Notes: generated by a model not told the origin, from the sequence alone. A stretch of 44,367 bases of DNA from Betaproteobacteria bacterium (GCA_903970165.1 CAJCHZ010000107.1:1-44367); one strand, 5' to 3'. Positions 26,135-34,498 are shown, counted from the first letter of the stretch. Numbers and translations are program-made.

Positions 26135-26632
26135 ATGAATAAACTCCTTACAACTACAAAATCCCTGCACGACAAGTTTTGCCACTACGCTGACTTTCTC
26201 CAGCACCCCTTTCTGCTGTTCGTGCGGCTCTACTGGGGCATTCAACTGATGCAAAGCGGCTGGGGCAAATTGCACAACCTCGACAAGGTCACGGAGTTTT
26301 TTACCAGCCTGAATTTACCCATGCCGGCGTTCACGGCGACCGCTATTTCCAGCCTCGAATTTTTTGGCGGCCTGCTTCTGGCCATCGGCTTGTTCTCTCG
26401 CCTGATCTCGTTTGTGCTTACCATCAACATGATGATGGCGTACATCACGGCGGACAAAGAAGCACTGCGTTCGATCTTTTCCGATCCCGATAAATTCACG
26501 GCGGCCGCGCCTTACGTATTTCTCATCGCCGCGGTAATCGTGTTTGTGTTTGGCGCGGGTTATTTTTCCCTGGACGAGCTGTTCAGCCGGGTTTTCTGGA
26601 AGACCAGAGCGCCAGAGAAGACTTCTTCGTAG
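26135..26632 (+). CDS. DoxX-family membrane protein of the bufferin locus
   Basis: 165 residues with four hydrophobic helices (about 27-48, 66-90, 90-110, 120-145). It has the DoxX-like start FLLFVRLYWGIQLMQSGWGK and the FFGGLLLAIGLFSRL segment. DoxX proteins often complete bufABCD loci, where their role is unclear (perhaps redox or membrane functions). The gene lies 91 bp after bufC without an obvious terminator between, so it probably shares the transcript. Confidence 0.88.
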   Translation: MNKLLTTTKSLHDKFCHYADFLQHPFLLFVRLYWGIQLMQSGWGKLHNLDKVTEFFTSLNLPMPAFTATAISSLEFFGGLLLAIGLFSRLISFVLTINMMMAYITADKEALRSIFSDPDKFTAAAPYVFLIAAVIVFVFGAGYFSLDELFSRVFWKTRAPEKTSS

Positions 26633-26679
26633 CGCCGCGCTTAATCTTTCCAGTTGGCGTAACATGGATTCCGGAACAA

Positions 26680-27759
26680 ATGGGCCAGATGGAATCCATT
26701 CCTGGAATTCGCAAACATGCTTCTCTCCCCGTGCTGCTCCTGCCGTTTTTCTTGTCTTTGCTGCCGTTGCTGCTTCCCTGCCCTTTCGCGCGTGCAGACG
26801 ATATGAAGTCGACGATTATGGTTGGCAGCTCGCGCATTGATGTCACCCTAGACACGAGCGAAGCGCCCCTCGCGCAGCCCGACGTCATGAGGTGGGTGCA
26901 AAACGCAGCGGATTCCGTTGTGGCTTATTACGGCCGCTTCCCTGTTCCTCATCTGACGCTCCGCGTGATTTCGTTCGATGGAAGCGGTGTGGGCCGTGGC
27001 ACGACGTGGGGACGCGGCGGCGGACTGATCCGCATCAGCGCGGGAAGCAAAACGTCGGCGGCTGAGTTTGCCGATGACTGGATGCTGACGCACGAAATGA
27101 TCCATCTGGCTTTTCCTTCCGTAGCCGATGAACACCACTGGATCGAAGAAGGCATCTCCGTGTACGTCGAGCCGATTGCGCGGATTCGCGCGGGACATTG
27201 GACCGCAATGAAAATGTGGAGCGACTTGGTGCGCGACATGCCGAAGGGCTTGCCGAAAGAGGGCGAGTCCGGGATGGACCACACGCACACCTGGGGGCGA
27301 ACATATTGGGGCGGAGCGCTCTTTTGTTTTGTGGCGGATGTGCGGATTCGGAAGCAGACGAACAACGCGAAGGGTTTAGAAGACGCGCTGCGCGGAATCC
27401 TGGAAGCGGGCGGCACGATTAACGAAGATTGGGATTTGGAGAAGGCTTTTAAAATTGGCGACCAAGCTGCGGGCGTGGACGTCCTGGAAAAATTGTATAT
27501 GGATTGGAAGGACAAGCCGGTCATGGTGGATTTGCCAGCGATGTGGAAAGGCCTGGGGGTGGAAGCGGATGGCGCAACCGTGCGATTCCTCAATGACGCG
27601 CCCATGGCGGCTATCCGGCGCGCAATGGAAATGGGGCAGCCTTCGAGCAAGGGCGGCAGTGGCGTTGCGCCGTCGAAGAAAGGCTCGGCGGAGAAAAATG
27701 CGGCGGCCGCAAGCCGACCTTTGGCAGTGTTTGCCGGGCGAACCGCAAGATCGAATTGA
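26680..27759 (+). CDS. Secreted HExxH zinc metallopeptidase-like protein next to the bufferin locus
   Basis: 359 residues. A long hydrophobic signal sequence (about 15-38, ending FARAD) directs export. The zinc motif HEMIH (138-142) is followed by WIEEGIS (about 154-160), whose Glu is the probable third ligand, as in gluzincins of the M1/MA clan. The N-terminal FPVPHLTLRVISFDGSG region resembles other MA-clan secreted peptidases. A C-terminal Gly/Ser/Lys/Ala-rich tail follows residue 320. It starts 48 bp after the DoxX gene on the same strand. It could process the exported precursor or be unrelated; only proximity supports a link. Confidence 0.8.
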   Translation: MGQMESIPGIRKHASLPVLLLPFFLSLLPLLLPCPFARADDMKSTIMVGSSRIDVTLDTSEAPLAQPDVMRWVQNAADSVVAYYGRFPVPHLTLRVISFDGSGVGRGTTWGRGGGLIRISAGSKTSAAEFADDWMLTHEMIHLAFPSVADEHHWIEEGISVYVEPIARIRAGHWTAMKMWSDLVRDMPKGLPKEGESGMDHTHTWGRTYWGGALFCFVADVRIRKQTNNAKGLEDALRGILEAGGTINEDWDLEKAFKIGDQAAGVDVLEKLYMDWKDKPVMVDLPAMWKGLGVEADGATVRFLNDAPMAAIRRAMEMGQPSSKGGSGVAPSKKGSAEKNAAAASRPLAVFAGRTARSN

Positions 27760-28519
27760 AAAGTAGCTGTACCCACCCCCTCCCCTTGTTTTTCGCAACG
27801 ATGCGATTCCATCAGACTTCAGTGGTCGGGGCGTGCAAACGATTTGATTCTAAAGGGGTTAGTGGTGAGGCGTAGCGCTAAAGGACTTGCGAGTGGAAAG
27901 GAGACGCGAGCGGACATACCCCACGCCGGGTGATTTGCGGATAGAGTGTGGAAGGGATTGAAGCGACTGGAGATGGCGTTTTGCGAAAGAGTGCGTAAGA
28001 GGATGAAAAAAAAGAAAAGGATAGCGCAGAGACGCAGAGTGCACAGAGGTTTCGCGGAGAGGCTGGGGAACGGGTAGGCACTGGCGAGCGCGAAACATAC
28101 GGCATGGCAGCATGGATTATGATTACTGTAAAGGTATCAGTGCTATTCTAAATTATTCGAATCGAGACGCCGGACCTCGAGCGATTGGAAGGGGTTGGCG
28201 GGAATTATGTAGTTTGGTGAGACGGAAACGGCGGAGGTCAGGAGCTTGAGGTGTTGGTTCGATGGAGAACGCGGAGCTGAGTTCCAGGTCAAAACCCGCA
28301 CCCGCAGAACCGGCGCGTGCGGCACCCGAATTCATCTTTGCGTTTGAAGGGTGCCTCATGCGCCCCTTGCAGGCGCCGAATTGGTTAAGTAGTGGTGAGC
28401 GAGTAGCGTGTGGAGCTCAGCGAAGCCTGGGATTAGCGCCGAAGCGTTTTGCATTTTTCTTGCTATTGAAATAACGCAGTGGGATAGTGCTGGACTGATT
28501 AGCTCGCGGGAGGGATACC
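27760..28519. other. Intergenic region with no supported gene
   Basis: 760 bp between the metallopeptidase and phosphoesterase genes. Short frames on both strands (for example 27859-28113 minus and 28262-28474 plus) lack ribosome sites, and their translations are typical artefacts of repeat DNA. The clear content is one copy of the CACAGAG/CGCAGAG dispersed repeat at 28020-28062 and, at the right end, the ribosome site of the next gene. Confidence 0.55.
28020..28062 (+). repeat. Dispersed CACAGAG/CGCAGAG repeat, copy 2
   Basis: Reads AAGGATAGCGCAGAGACGCA then GAGTGCACAGAGG, following an A-rich stretch. Three CRCAGAG units are spaced 8-9 bases apart. The same pattern occurs at 4031, 34460 and 37015. 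Confidence 0.6.
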
Positions 28520-29944
28520 GTGGCCTCCGATCCCATTGAACACGTCGTCGTCCTGATGATGGAAAACCGTTCCTTCGACCACATGCTTGGGTATATGAAG
28601 CAAGTGAATGCTGGCATCGAAGGAATCGACACGAAAAATCCGCTGTGCAACTCCGACCTAAAGCCGGGGTCACCGAGTATCTGCCAAACTGCTTCGGCAC
28701 GCGACACCACCAATCCGGACCCCACGCACGAAGTGGCGAATGTGCTGCAGCAACTGGATGTACCCGGCAAATGCCTGGGATTTGTGCAAGACTATGCCGC
28801 TTCGCACGCCGACAAGGAACCTTTCGATCACAGCAACGTGATGTGCTACTTCCCGCGAATGACGCTTCCCGTGCTGCACACACTGGCGGAGTCGTTTATG
28901 GTTTGCGACCACTGGTTCTCTTCCCTGCCTGGGCCGACGTGGCCGAACCGATTCTTCCTGACCACCGGAACGTCCCTCGGGCATACGGATATGCCGGACG
29001 GAATCTCGCAGCTGGCGCTGCACATTTACAACCAGGACACGATTTTCACCCAGCTCGGCCATGCGGGAAAAAGCTGGGCCATCTATCATGGGGATTTTCC
29101 GCAAACTCTTCTGCTAACGCGGCTTTGGCCGCATCCGCTGCACTTTCATGGGCTGGACAAATTTTTCAAGGATGCCGCCGGAGATGATGAGGATTTCCCG
29201 GCGTTCTCGTTTCTCGAGCCCGTTTATTTCAATACGTTTGGAAATCAAAACGACCAGCATCCGCCCACGCAGGTTTCTAAAGGTGAGCAGCTCATCGCGG
29301 ATGTGTATAACGCGATTCGCGGAAACCAGGCTTTGTGGGAGAAAACACTGTTAGTGGTGCTGTATGACGAACATGGCGGGTTTGCGGATCATGTGTGGAC
29401 TCCGCCGCGGGGAGCCGTTCCTCCAGACGACAATACGGACCCAATCTCAAAGTTCAAATTCGACCGGCTGGGAGTGCGCGTTCCCGCGATTCTGATTTCG
29501 CCGTGGGTTGCGAAGGGATTTGACGGAACGGCATACGACCACACCAGCTTGTTGAAATACCTTGCTGACAAGTGGGGAGTGGAAGGGCTCGGGAAACGGG
29601 CGGAAAGCGCGAACTCGTTCGGACCGCTTTTAACGAAGCTGGTAGCGCCGCGTACGGACACGCCGCAAACAGTCGCGCCTGCCGCTGAGCCGAGGGCTCT
29701 TACAGCGGCAGCCGAGATTCCTCCTGTGGAAGAGCTGAGCGAAAATCAAAACGCGCTGTATCTTTTCAGCGTTTACCTCGAGCAACAAATGGCAGAAGTG
29801 GAACCTGCGGAAGCGTTTCGGGCACGAACGTTTCGGGCGCTGGGAAGTCCGGCGGGCGCCGGTGCGGTCGCGACGGAGAGAGCTGAGCGATTCCTCGCAC
29901 ATTTGCAAGAAGGGCTGAATTTGCCGGGGGCAGCGAGGACGTAG
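28520..29944 (+). CDS. Phosphoesterase family protein (phospholipase C/acid phosphatase-like)
   Basis: 474 residues of the PF04185 phosphoesterase family. Metal-binding ENRSFDH (Glu15-Asn16), the nucleophile segment PGPTWPNRFF (Thr 140) and the distal YDEHGGFADH (283-291) are all present, so the active site looks complete. The GTG at 28520 has GGGAGG upstream and puts the catalytic domain at residue 8, leaving no room for the Tat signal that exported phospholipases C normally carry. A cytoplasmic location is therefore predicted. The C-terminal 90 residues are alanine/glutamate-rich. Substrate choice between phospholipid and phosphomonoester cannot be made by eye. Confidence 0.9.
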   Translation: MASDPIEHVVVLMMENRSFDHMLGYMKQVNAGIEGIDTKNPLCNSDLKPGSPSICQTASARDTTNPDPTHEVANVLQQLDVPGKCLGFVQDYAASHADKEPFDHSNVMCYFPRMTLPVLHTLAESFMVCDHWFSSLPGPTWPNRFFLTTGTSLGHTDMPDGISQLALHIYNQDTIFTQLGHAGKSWAIYHGDFPQTLLLTRLWPHPLHFHGLDKFFKDAAGDDEDFPAFSFLEPVYFNTFGNQNDQHPPTQVSKGEQLIADVYNAIRGNQALWEKTLLVVLYDEHGGFADHVWTPPRGAVPPDDNTDPISKFKFDRLGVRVPAILISPWVAKGFDGTAYDHTSLLKYLADKWGVEGLGKRAESANSFGPLLTKLVAPRTDTPQTVAPAAEPRALTAAAEIPPVEELSENQNALYLFSVYLEQQMAEVEPAEAFRARTFRALGSPAGAGAVATERAERFLAHLQEGLNLPGAART

Positions 29945-29976
29945 CGTGGACGCCCATGAGATAAGGGAGCAGAAGG

Positions 29977-30000
29977 AAAAAACACCGACCTAAAGGTCGG
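29977..30000 (-). terminator. Rho-independent terminator of the TPR-like gene
   Basis: On the minus strand CCGACC (29995-30000 arm) TTTA GGTCGG (29985-29990 arm) forms a perfect 6-7 bp stem, followed by TG and six T (29977-29982). It lies just after the stop at 30004 and faces the phosphoesterase gene. Confidence 0.75.
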
Positions 30001-30003
30001 CCA

Positions 30004-30540
30004 CTACTTTGCGCGGCGCTGGGTTGCGATGACTGGCGGAGTGTCTTCGGATTCGAAAGCGTGCGGGCCGGGGTGAGTGGCGTGGAATTCGGGGCGGGAT
30101 TCTAGGAGGCGGACACAGCGGTTCCAGCGGAGGATGCTGTCGTCATTGCCGCCGGGGCGAATTTTTTCGGCTTCGGCGAAGCAGGCCATGGCTTGTTCGA
30201 CGAGCGGTAGGAGAATATGCGGAGAGTAGCCGGAGTGCAGTTGAGCTTTGGCGCGGCGCTCATGGAGGAGGCCGGTGTAGTAGTTGCGCTCGTAGGGATC
30301 GCGCAGTGAGCCGAAGATGGATTGGACTTCGGCGTAACGGTCGTCGGCGGCGCCGGTGAACTGGTCGGTGATGGAGAGGCCCAGCATGCGTTTGGCGAGT
30401 TGATGATCGGGATCGATAGCCAGAATGTCCCGGCAGATGGATTCGGCTTCTTCGGGCTCGTTGAGGTAGCGGTAGAGCTCGACTTTGGCGAGAGCTTCAG
30501 GGATGCCGGGTTTAGAGATGGATTTCAGCTGGTGTGGCAT
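30004..30540 (-). CDS. TPR-like hypothetical protein
   Basis: 178 residues from ATG 30540, with GGAGG seven bases upstream; the frame is open to 30645. Residues 14-55 (ALAKVELYRYLNEPEEAESI then CRDILAIDPDHQLAKRMLGL) read as a TPR-type helical hairpin, and the rest is also helical. There is no signal peptide or membrane segment. A scaffold role is the usual one for this fold, but no partner is apparent. It sits just downstream of sdhB on the same strand, 129 bp away, and has its own terminator. Confidence 0.68.
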   Translation of the reverse strand: MPHQLKSISKPGIPEALAKVELYRYLNEPEEAESICRDILAIDPDHQLAKRMLGLSITDQFTGAADDRYAEVQSIFGSLRDPYERNYYTGLLHERRAKAQLHSGYSPHILLPLVEQAMACFAEAEKIRPGGNDDSILRWNRCVRLLESRPEFHATHPGPHAFESEDTPPVIATQRRAK

Positions 30541-30669
30541 GTGGGCCTCCCTTGTTCGTGAACCGTGATCCGTGGCTCGGACGCTCGATAGTTGCCAAAT
30601 CTGAAACCGGCGACTGCCAGGCACTATCGAACCCGCAGCACACACGGAAGTCTACGCCGCTTGATTACT

Positions 30670-31404
30670 TTAGCCGCCGAAAACTTTTCGGAACAGCATC
30701 GTGATGGGATCGTAGAACTGGTCAACGACACGCTCCTTGAGCGGGATGATGGCATTGTCGGTGATGTGGATGTCTTCGGGGCAGACTTCGGTGCAGCATT
30801 TGGTGATGTTGCAGAGGCCGAGGCCCATTTCGTTTTTGAGGAGCGGCGCACGGTTGGCGGAGTCGAGGGGATGCATTTCGAGGCCGGCTACACGGACGAA
30901 AAAGCGCGGGCCCGCGAAACTTGGCTTGGCGTCGTGCTCACGGAGAACGTGGCAGACATTCTGGCAGAGGAAACACTCGATGCACTTGCGGAATTCCTGG
31001 ACGCGGTCCACATCGAGCTGTGAGATTTTCCATTCGACGCCGGGCTTTGGCTGGAAGGGAGGGATTTTTTTGTTGACGGCGTAGTTCCAGGAGACGTCGG
31101 TGACGAGGTCTTTGATGCGCGGGAAGGATTTCATCGGCATTACCACGATGGGCTCGTCCATGGGGAGGGAGTCAACGCGCGTTTTGCAGGTGAGGCGCGG
31201 GCGGCCGTTGACTTCGGCGGAGCAGGATCCGCACTTGGCGGCTTTACAATTCCAGCGGACGGCGAGGTCGGGGGCCTGGTGGCCCTGGATGTAGTGGAGC
31301 GCATCGAGGACGACCATGCCGGGGGCGATGGGGACTTTGTAGTCTACCGTTTCGCCGCCGGTGGGGCCTTCGCCACGGGAGATGCGTAGTGTTGCGTCGG
31401 GCAT
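30670..31404 (-). CDS. sdhB: Succinate dehydrogenase/fumarate reductase, iron-sulfur subunit
   Basis: 244 residues with all three cluster motifs. The [2Fe-2S] site is at Cys 53, 58, 61 and 73 (CKAAKCGSC...TC), the [4Fe-4S] site at CIECFLCQNVC (141-151), and the [3Fe-4S]-type site at CNITKCCTEVCP (198-209). The protein passes electrons from SdhA to quinone at the membrane. The ATG at 31404 has GGAG upstream; a TTG at 31419 is the longer alternative. It is the last gene of the sdhCAB order. Whether the complex works as succinate dehydrogenase or fumarate reductase cannot be decided here, but the aerobic setting favours the former. Confidence 0.95.
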   Translation of the reverse strand: MPDATLRISRGEGPTGGETVDYKVPIAPGMVVLDALHYIQGHQAPDLAVRWNCKAAKCGSCSAEVNGRPRLTCKTRVDSLPMDEPIVVMPMKSFPRIKDLVTDVSWNYAVNKKIPPFQPKPGVEWKISQLDVDRVQEFRKCIECFLCQNVCHVLREHDAKPSFAGPRFFVRVAGLEMHPLDSANRAPLLKNEMGLGLCNITKCCTEVCPEDIHITDNAIIPLKERVVDQFYDPITMLFRKVFGG

Positions 31405-31504
31405 CGGTGAATTCTCCAAAATGTGCCGGAGGCGAGCTCCAGCGATTGTTGCAAAAATTGCGGGACTAAAAGCCTCTCACCTACAAATACAAAACCCCGG
31501 CAGG

Positions 31505-31523
31505 CCCGCGCCAAGAGCGCGGG
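31505..31523 (-). other. Stem-loop between sdhA and sdhB
   Basis: CCCGCGC (31505-31511) and GCGCGGG (31517-31523) form a perfect 7-bp GC-only stem with a 5-base loop, 3 bp after the sdhA stop. The T-rich stretch downstream on the minus strand is about 15 bases away, so it is not a standard terminator. It may stabilise or tune the relative expression of the subunits. Confidence 0.5.
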
Positions 31524-31526
31524 GCG

Positions 31527-33242
31527 CTACTCGGCCATTACGAATTCCTTCAGATCTGGCGGCATTTCGTCTACCGGCGATTCACGGCGCGTCATTTTGC
31601 CGCCTTCGTTGACGATGATGTTGTGTTTTTTCGCCCAGACCGGGTCGTACTTTGGATAGTCAATGCGGCTGTGAGCGCCGCGGCTTTCGGTGCGTGCGAG
31701 TGCGCTTAGGGCGACGGCTTCGGAAACGGTGAGCATGGACTTCAGGTCGCGAGCGAGATGCCAGCCTGGGTTGAAAAGGCGCGAGCCTTCCACGCTGGCT
31801 TTTGCGGCGCGGGATTTCAGTTGTTCAAGTTCTGCGAAGGCTTTCTTCAGGTCTTCTTCGGTGCGGAAAATTCCAACCAGGCTCTGCATAACGGCTTGCA
31901 GATCGCGGTGAACGGCGTAAGGGCTTTCCGTGCTGGGATTGGAAAATGGGGCGAGGAGTTCTCTTTCGGCTTCGGCGATTTGCGCTTCGGAAACGTTGGA
32001 GTTTGGCACCGTTTTGGCGTGTTGCGCGGCGGCGAGGCCGGCGCGGCGGCCGAAGACCAAAAGATCCGAGAGAGAGTTTCCGCCGAGGCGATTCGAACCG
32101 TGGAGGCCAGCGGCGGCTTCGCCCGCAGCAAATAAGCCGGGGACAGTGGATTGCGCAGTTTCGGCCTCGACGCGAATGCCGCCCATGACGTAGTGGCACG
32201 TGGGGCCAACTTCCATCGGGCCCTTTGTAATGTCCACGTCGGCCAGTTCTTTGAACTGATGATACATACTGGGAAGTTTTTTCTTCACGTACTCGGCGGG
32301 CTTGTGGGAGATGTCCAGATACGCGCCGCCGTGTTCGGTGCCGCGGCCTTCTTTGACTTCGGTGTAGATAGAGCGGGCGACGACGTCGCGCGTGGAGAGC
32401 TCCATGCGCTTGGGGTCGTACTTTTCCATGAAGCGCTCGCCATTTTTGTTGCGAAGGATGCCGCCTTCGCCGCGGACCGCTTCGGTAACGAGTAAGCCTT
32501 GCACGCCGGGCGGCCAGACCATCCCCGTAGGATGGAATTGCACGAATTCCATGTCCATCAGCTCGGCGCCGGCCTCGTAGGCAAGCGTCATGCCGTCGCC
32601 GGTGTATTCCCAGGAATTTGACGTGACTGGCCAGGCTTTGCCGATGCCTCCGGTGGCAATGACAATGGACTTCGCCTTGAACACGATCAAGCGGCCGTTT
32701 TCGCGCCAATAACCGAAAGCCCCCGTGACGCGGCCGGCGTCGGTGAGCAGGCGCGTGATGGTGCACTCCATATAGACGTCGAAGCCGAGCTGGACGCCCC
32801 GGTCTTGCAGGGTGCGAATCATTTCGAGGCCGGTGCGGTCGCCGACGTGGCAGAGGCGTTTGTAGGTGTGGCCGCCGAAAGCGCGCTGAAGGATGGCGCC
32901 CTTTTCGGTGCGATCGAAGAGAGCGCCCCATTGTTCGAGTTCGTTGACGCGATCGGGCGCTTCCTGAGCATGAATCTGGGCCATGCGCCAGTTGTTCAGG
33001 TACTTGCCGCCGAACATGGTGTCTTTGAAATGAGGCTTCCATCCGTCGGCGGTATCCACATTGCACATTGCGGCGGCGATGCCGCCTTCGGCCATCACCG
33101 TGTGCGCTTTGCCGAGAAGCGATTTGCAGACGACGCCGACGCTTGCGCCCTGCGCGAGAGCTTCGATGGCGGCACGCAATCCGGCACCCCCCGCGCCGAT
33201 GATTAAAACGTCGTGCTCGCGAGTCTCGTAGCTGGTGGTCAC
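31527..33242 (-). CDS. sdhA: Succinate dehydrogenase/fumarate reductase, flavoprotein subunit
   Basis: 571 residues. The N-terminal dinucleotide site DVLIIGAGGAGLRAA (11-25) binds FAD, and His 47 in KAHTVMAEGG is the residue that attaches FAD covalently in the family. Catalytic-region signatures include QFHPTGM, LVTEAVRGEGG and GLHGSNRLGGNSL. It oxidises succinate to fumarate on the cytoplasmic side. The GTG start at 33242 overlaps the sdhC stop (GTGA), so translation is coupled. Its length is normal. fumC at the left edge catalyses the next TCA step but is far away. Confidence 0.96.
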   Translation of the reverse strand: MTTSYETREHDVLIIGAGGAGLRAAIEALAQGASVGVVCKSLLGKAHTVMAEGGIAAAMCNVDTADGWKPHFKDTMFGGKYLNNWRMAQIHAQEAPDRVNELEQWGALFDRTEKGAILQRAFGGHTYKRLCHVGDRTGLEMIRTLQDRGVQLGFDVYMECTITRLLTDAGRVTGAFGYWRENGRLIVFKAKSIVIATGGIGKAWPVTSNSWEYTGDGMTLAYEAGAELMDMEFVQFHPTGMVWPPGVQGLLVTEAVRGEGGILRNKNGERFMEKYDPKRMELSTRDVVARSIYTEVKEGRGTEHGGAYLDISHKPAEYVKKKLPSMYHQFKELADVDITKGPMEVGPTCHYVMGGIRVEAETAQSTVPGLFAAGEAAAGLHGSNRLGGNSLSDLLVFGRRAGLAAAQHAKTVPNSNVSEAQIAEAERELLAPFSNPSTESPYAVHRDLQAVMQSLVGIFRTEEDLKKAFAELEQLKSRAAKASVEGSRLFNPGWHLARDLKSMLTVSEAVALSALARTESRGAHSRIDYPKYDPVWAKKHNIIVNEGGKMTRRESPVDEMPPDLKEFVMAE

Positions 33243-33997
33243 ATTATCCTCAGGTCATGAATGGCGCCGCTGGCAACCATGCGAATGTAAAAGTCGGTGA
33301 AGCCTACGGTGATGAGGCTCGTCCAGGCGAGCGCCATGTGCCGCTCATTCAGAACTGTGAGGGCGCGCCAGGCGCCGTGACGCGGCATGCCCAAGGTGGC
33401 ACAGGAGAAGCAGTCGAGTTTGCCGCCGGCGAGGTGGCGGAGCGAATGACAGGAAAAAGTGTAAAGCGTGAGCATGATGATATTGAGGGTCATGACGAGC
33501 GTGCCGACGCCGATGCCAAAATGGCCGCCGAAATTGTAAGCGAGGACGACGTCGTACCAGAGAAATGCGAGGAAGACGAGCGCGAGATAAAAGAAATAGC
33601 GATGGAGATTCTGGATGATGAAAGGAAACTTTGTTTCGCCCTGGTATTTGCGGTTGGCCGGCTCGCCGACGGCGCAAGCCGGTGGATCGAGGAAAAACGC
33701 GCGGTAGTAAGCTTTGCGGTAGTAGTAGCAGGTGGCGCGGAAACCGAGCGGCCCCGCGAGAATGAGCAGAGCGGGAGAAAATTTCCACCAGTGATGCTGG
33801 GGATCGATGAGGGGCGAATAAAACGGCGAGAGATAGGGCCCCCATTCGAAGAAGGCTCCCTCAAAGGCCCGGAGCGTGGCGTAGAGGCCAAAGCCGCCTA
33901 GAAGAATAATTGCGGGCAGGAGTTCAACCCACCAGGCATCGCGGCGCAATGTGGCGCCAAGGCGCGATTCGGGCAGGAGAGTTGGCGAACCAGCCAT
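33239..33997 (-). CDS. sdhC: Succinate dehydrogenase, membrane cytochrome b subunit
   Basis: 252 residues from ATG 33997, with GGAGGT seven bases upstream. Five hydrophobic helices are visible (about 26-45, 74-92, 132-155, 165-190, 225-245) with several membrane-side histidines (HRYFF, CHSLRH, NERHMAL) that could bind haem b. One long anchor subunit, without a separate sdhD, resembles the single-subunit anchors of B-type complexes and of mycobacterial Sdh1. It anchors SdhAB and forms the quinone site. It is first in the operon and is preceded by a good -10 box at 34053. Confidence 0.86.
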   Translation of the reverse strand: MAGSPTLLPESRLGATLRRDAWWVELLPAIILLGGFGLYATLRAFEGAFFEWGPYLSPFYSPLIDPQHHWWKFSPALLILAGPLGFRATCYYYRKAYYRAFFLDPPACAVGEPANRKYQGETKFPFIIQNLHRYFFYLALVFLAFLWYDVVLAYNFGGHFGIGVGTLVMTLNIIMLTLYTFSCHSLRHLAGGKLDCFSCATLGMPRHGAWRALTVLNERHMALAWTSLITVGFTDFYIRMVASGAIHDLRIM

Positions 33998-34052
33998 CGA
34001 GTGACCTCCGGGCTTTCGTGCGTGCAGCAAATACGGAATGACTGCGGCTGGG

Positions 34053-34082
34053 ATTATATATAAGACGCGGCGGAAGGGCTAA
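34053..34082 (-). promoter_or_regulatory. Candidate promoter of sdhCAB
   Basis: On the minus strand a perfect TATAAT (34058 down to 34053) lies 18 bp after TTAGCC (34082-34077). The -10 is 55 bp from the sdhC ATG. The -35 match is weak, so this rests mainly on the -10. Confidence 0.5.
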
Positions 34083-34110
34083 TGCAGATGGGAGAAGAAA
34101 AAATAAAACG

Positions 34111-34136
34111 GATTCCTCGCTTCGTTCGGAATGACA
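34111..34136 (+). repeat. REP-like dispersed palindrome ('HSERSEES' element)
   Basis: GATTCCTCGCTTCGTTCGGA followed by ATGACA is a copy of a palindromic repeat seen in many unrelated environmental bacteria; ATTCC (34112-34116) pairs with GGAAT (34128-34132). Read on the minus strand it gives the spurious peptide CHSERSEES, so the frame over it is not a gene. Confidence 0.65.
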
Positions 34137-34180
34137 GCTCTGGGGTGCGCGTTTCAAGCTATTGGGGGCGCCGGTTCTGA

Positions 34181-34423
34181 CTAGAGTATGGTCTCGATTT
34201 CGGCGTCGAGGGAAACATGCGTGGCTGGTACGCCGTTGATGGAGAATTTCTCGCCGGTGAACTCAGAGAAATGGAAGAAGCGGCTGATGTGGTAATCCTC
34301 GTCAAAGGACGAGAAGAGATGTTCGGTTTCCGCAGGGGAGAGCTGGAAAGAGTGGAGCGGGGCAGGCTGGCCGAATTCGGGGACAAGCGCACGGTAGCGG
34401 TCGACGAGTTGGTGGAGCGTCAT
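34181..34423 (-). CDS. Small hypothetical protein
   Basis: 80 residues from ATG 34423 (MTLHQLVDRYRALVPEFGQP...). It looks well structured: an N-terminal helix, FSSFDEDYHISRFFHFS in the middle and GVPATHVSLDAEIETIL at the end. No family is recognised and the ribosome site is weak. The frame extends to 34477. It lies between sdhC and the peroxiredoxin gene, apparently alone. Confidence 0.5.
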   Translation of the reverse strand: MTLHQLVDRYRALVPEFGQPAPLHSFQLSPAETEHLFSSFDEDYHISRFFHFSEFTGEKFSINGVPATHVSLDAEIETIL

Positions 34424-34459
34424 TGGGTGGCTGCGAGTGGAGATGATACGAAGTGGGGA

Positions 34460-34498
34460 TTTTAACACAGACGGCACAGAGATACGGGACCGCGTGAG
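34460..34498 (+). repeat. Dispersed CACAGAG/CGCAGAG repeat, copy 3
   Basis: TTTTAACACAGACGGCACAG then AGATACGGGACCGCG. It shares the TTAAC(A/G)CAGA start of copy 1 and the ACAGAG...ATACGG core of copy 4, but is the most degenerate of the four. Confidence 0.45.

Noticed and set aside
27859..28113. 84-residue minus-strand frame in the large intergenic region
   Set aside because: The translation comes from the dispersed CRCAGAG repeat and is a known type of spurious ORF.
31825..33066. 413-residue minus-strand frame within sdhA
   Set aside because: Out-of-frame reading of sdhA with extreme Arg/His content.
33924..34157. 77-residue minus-strand frame containing CHSERSEES
   Set aside because: Translation of a dispersed palindrome, not a gene.
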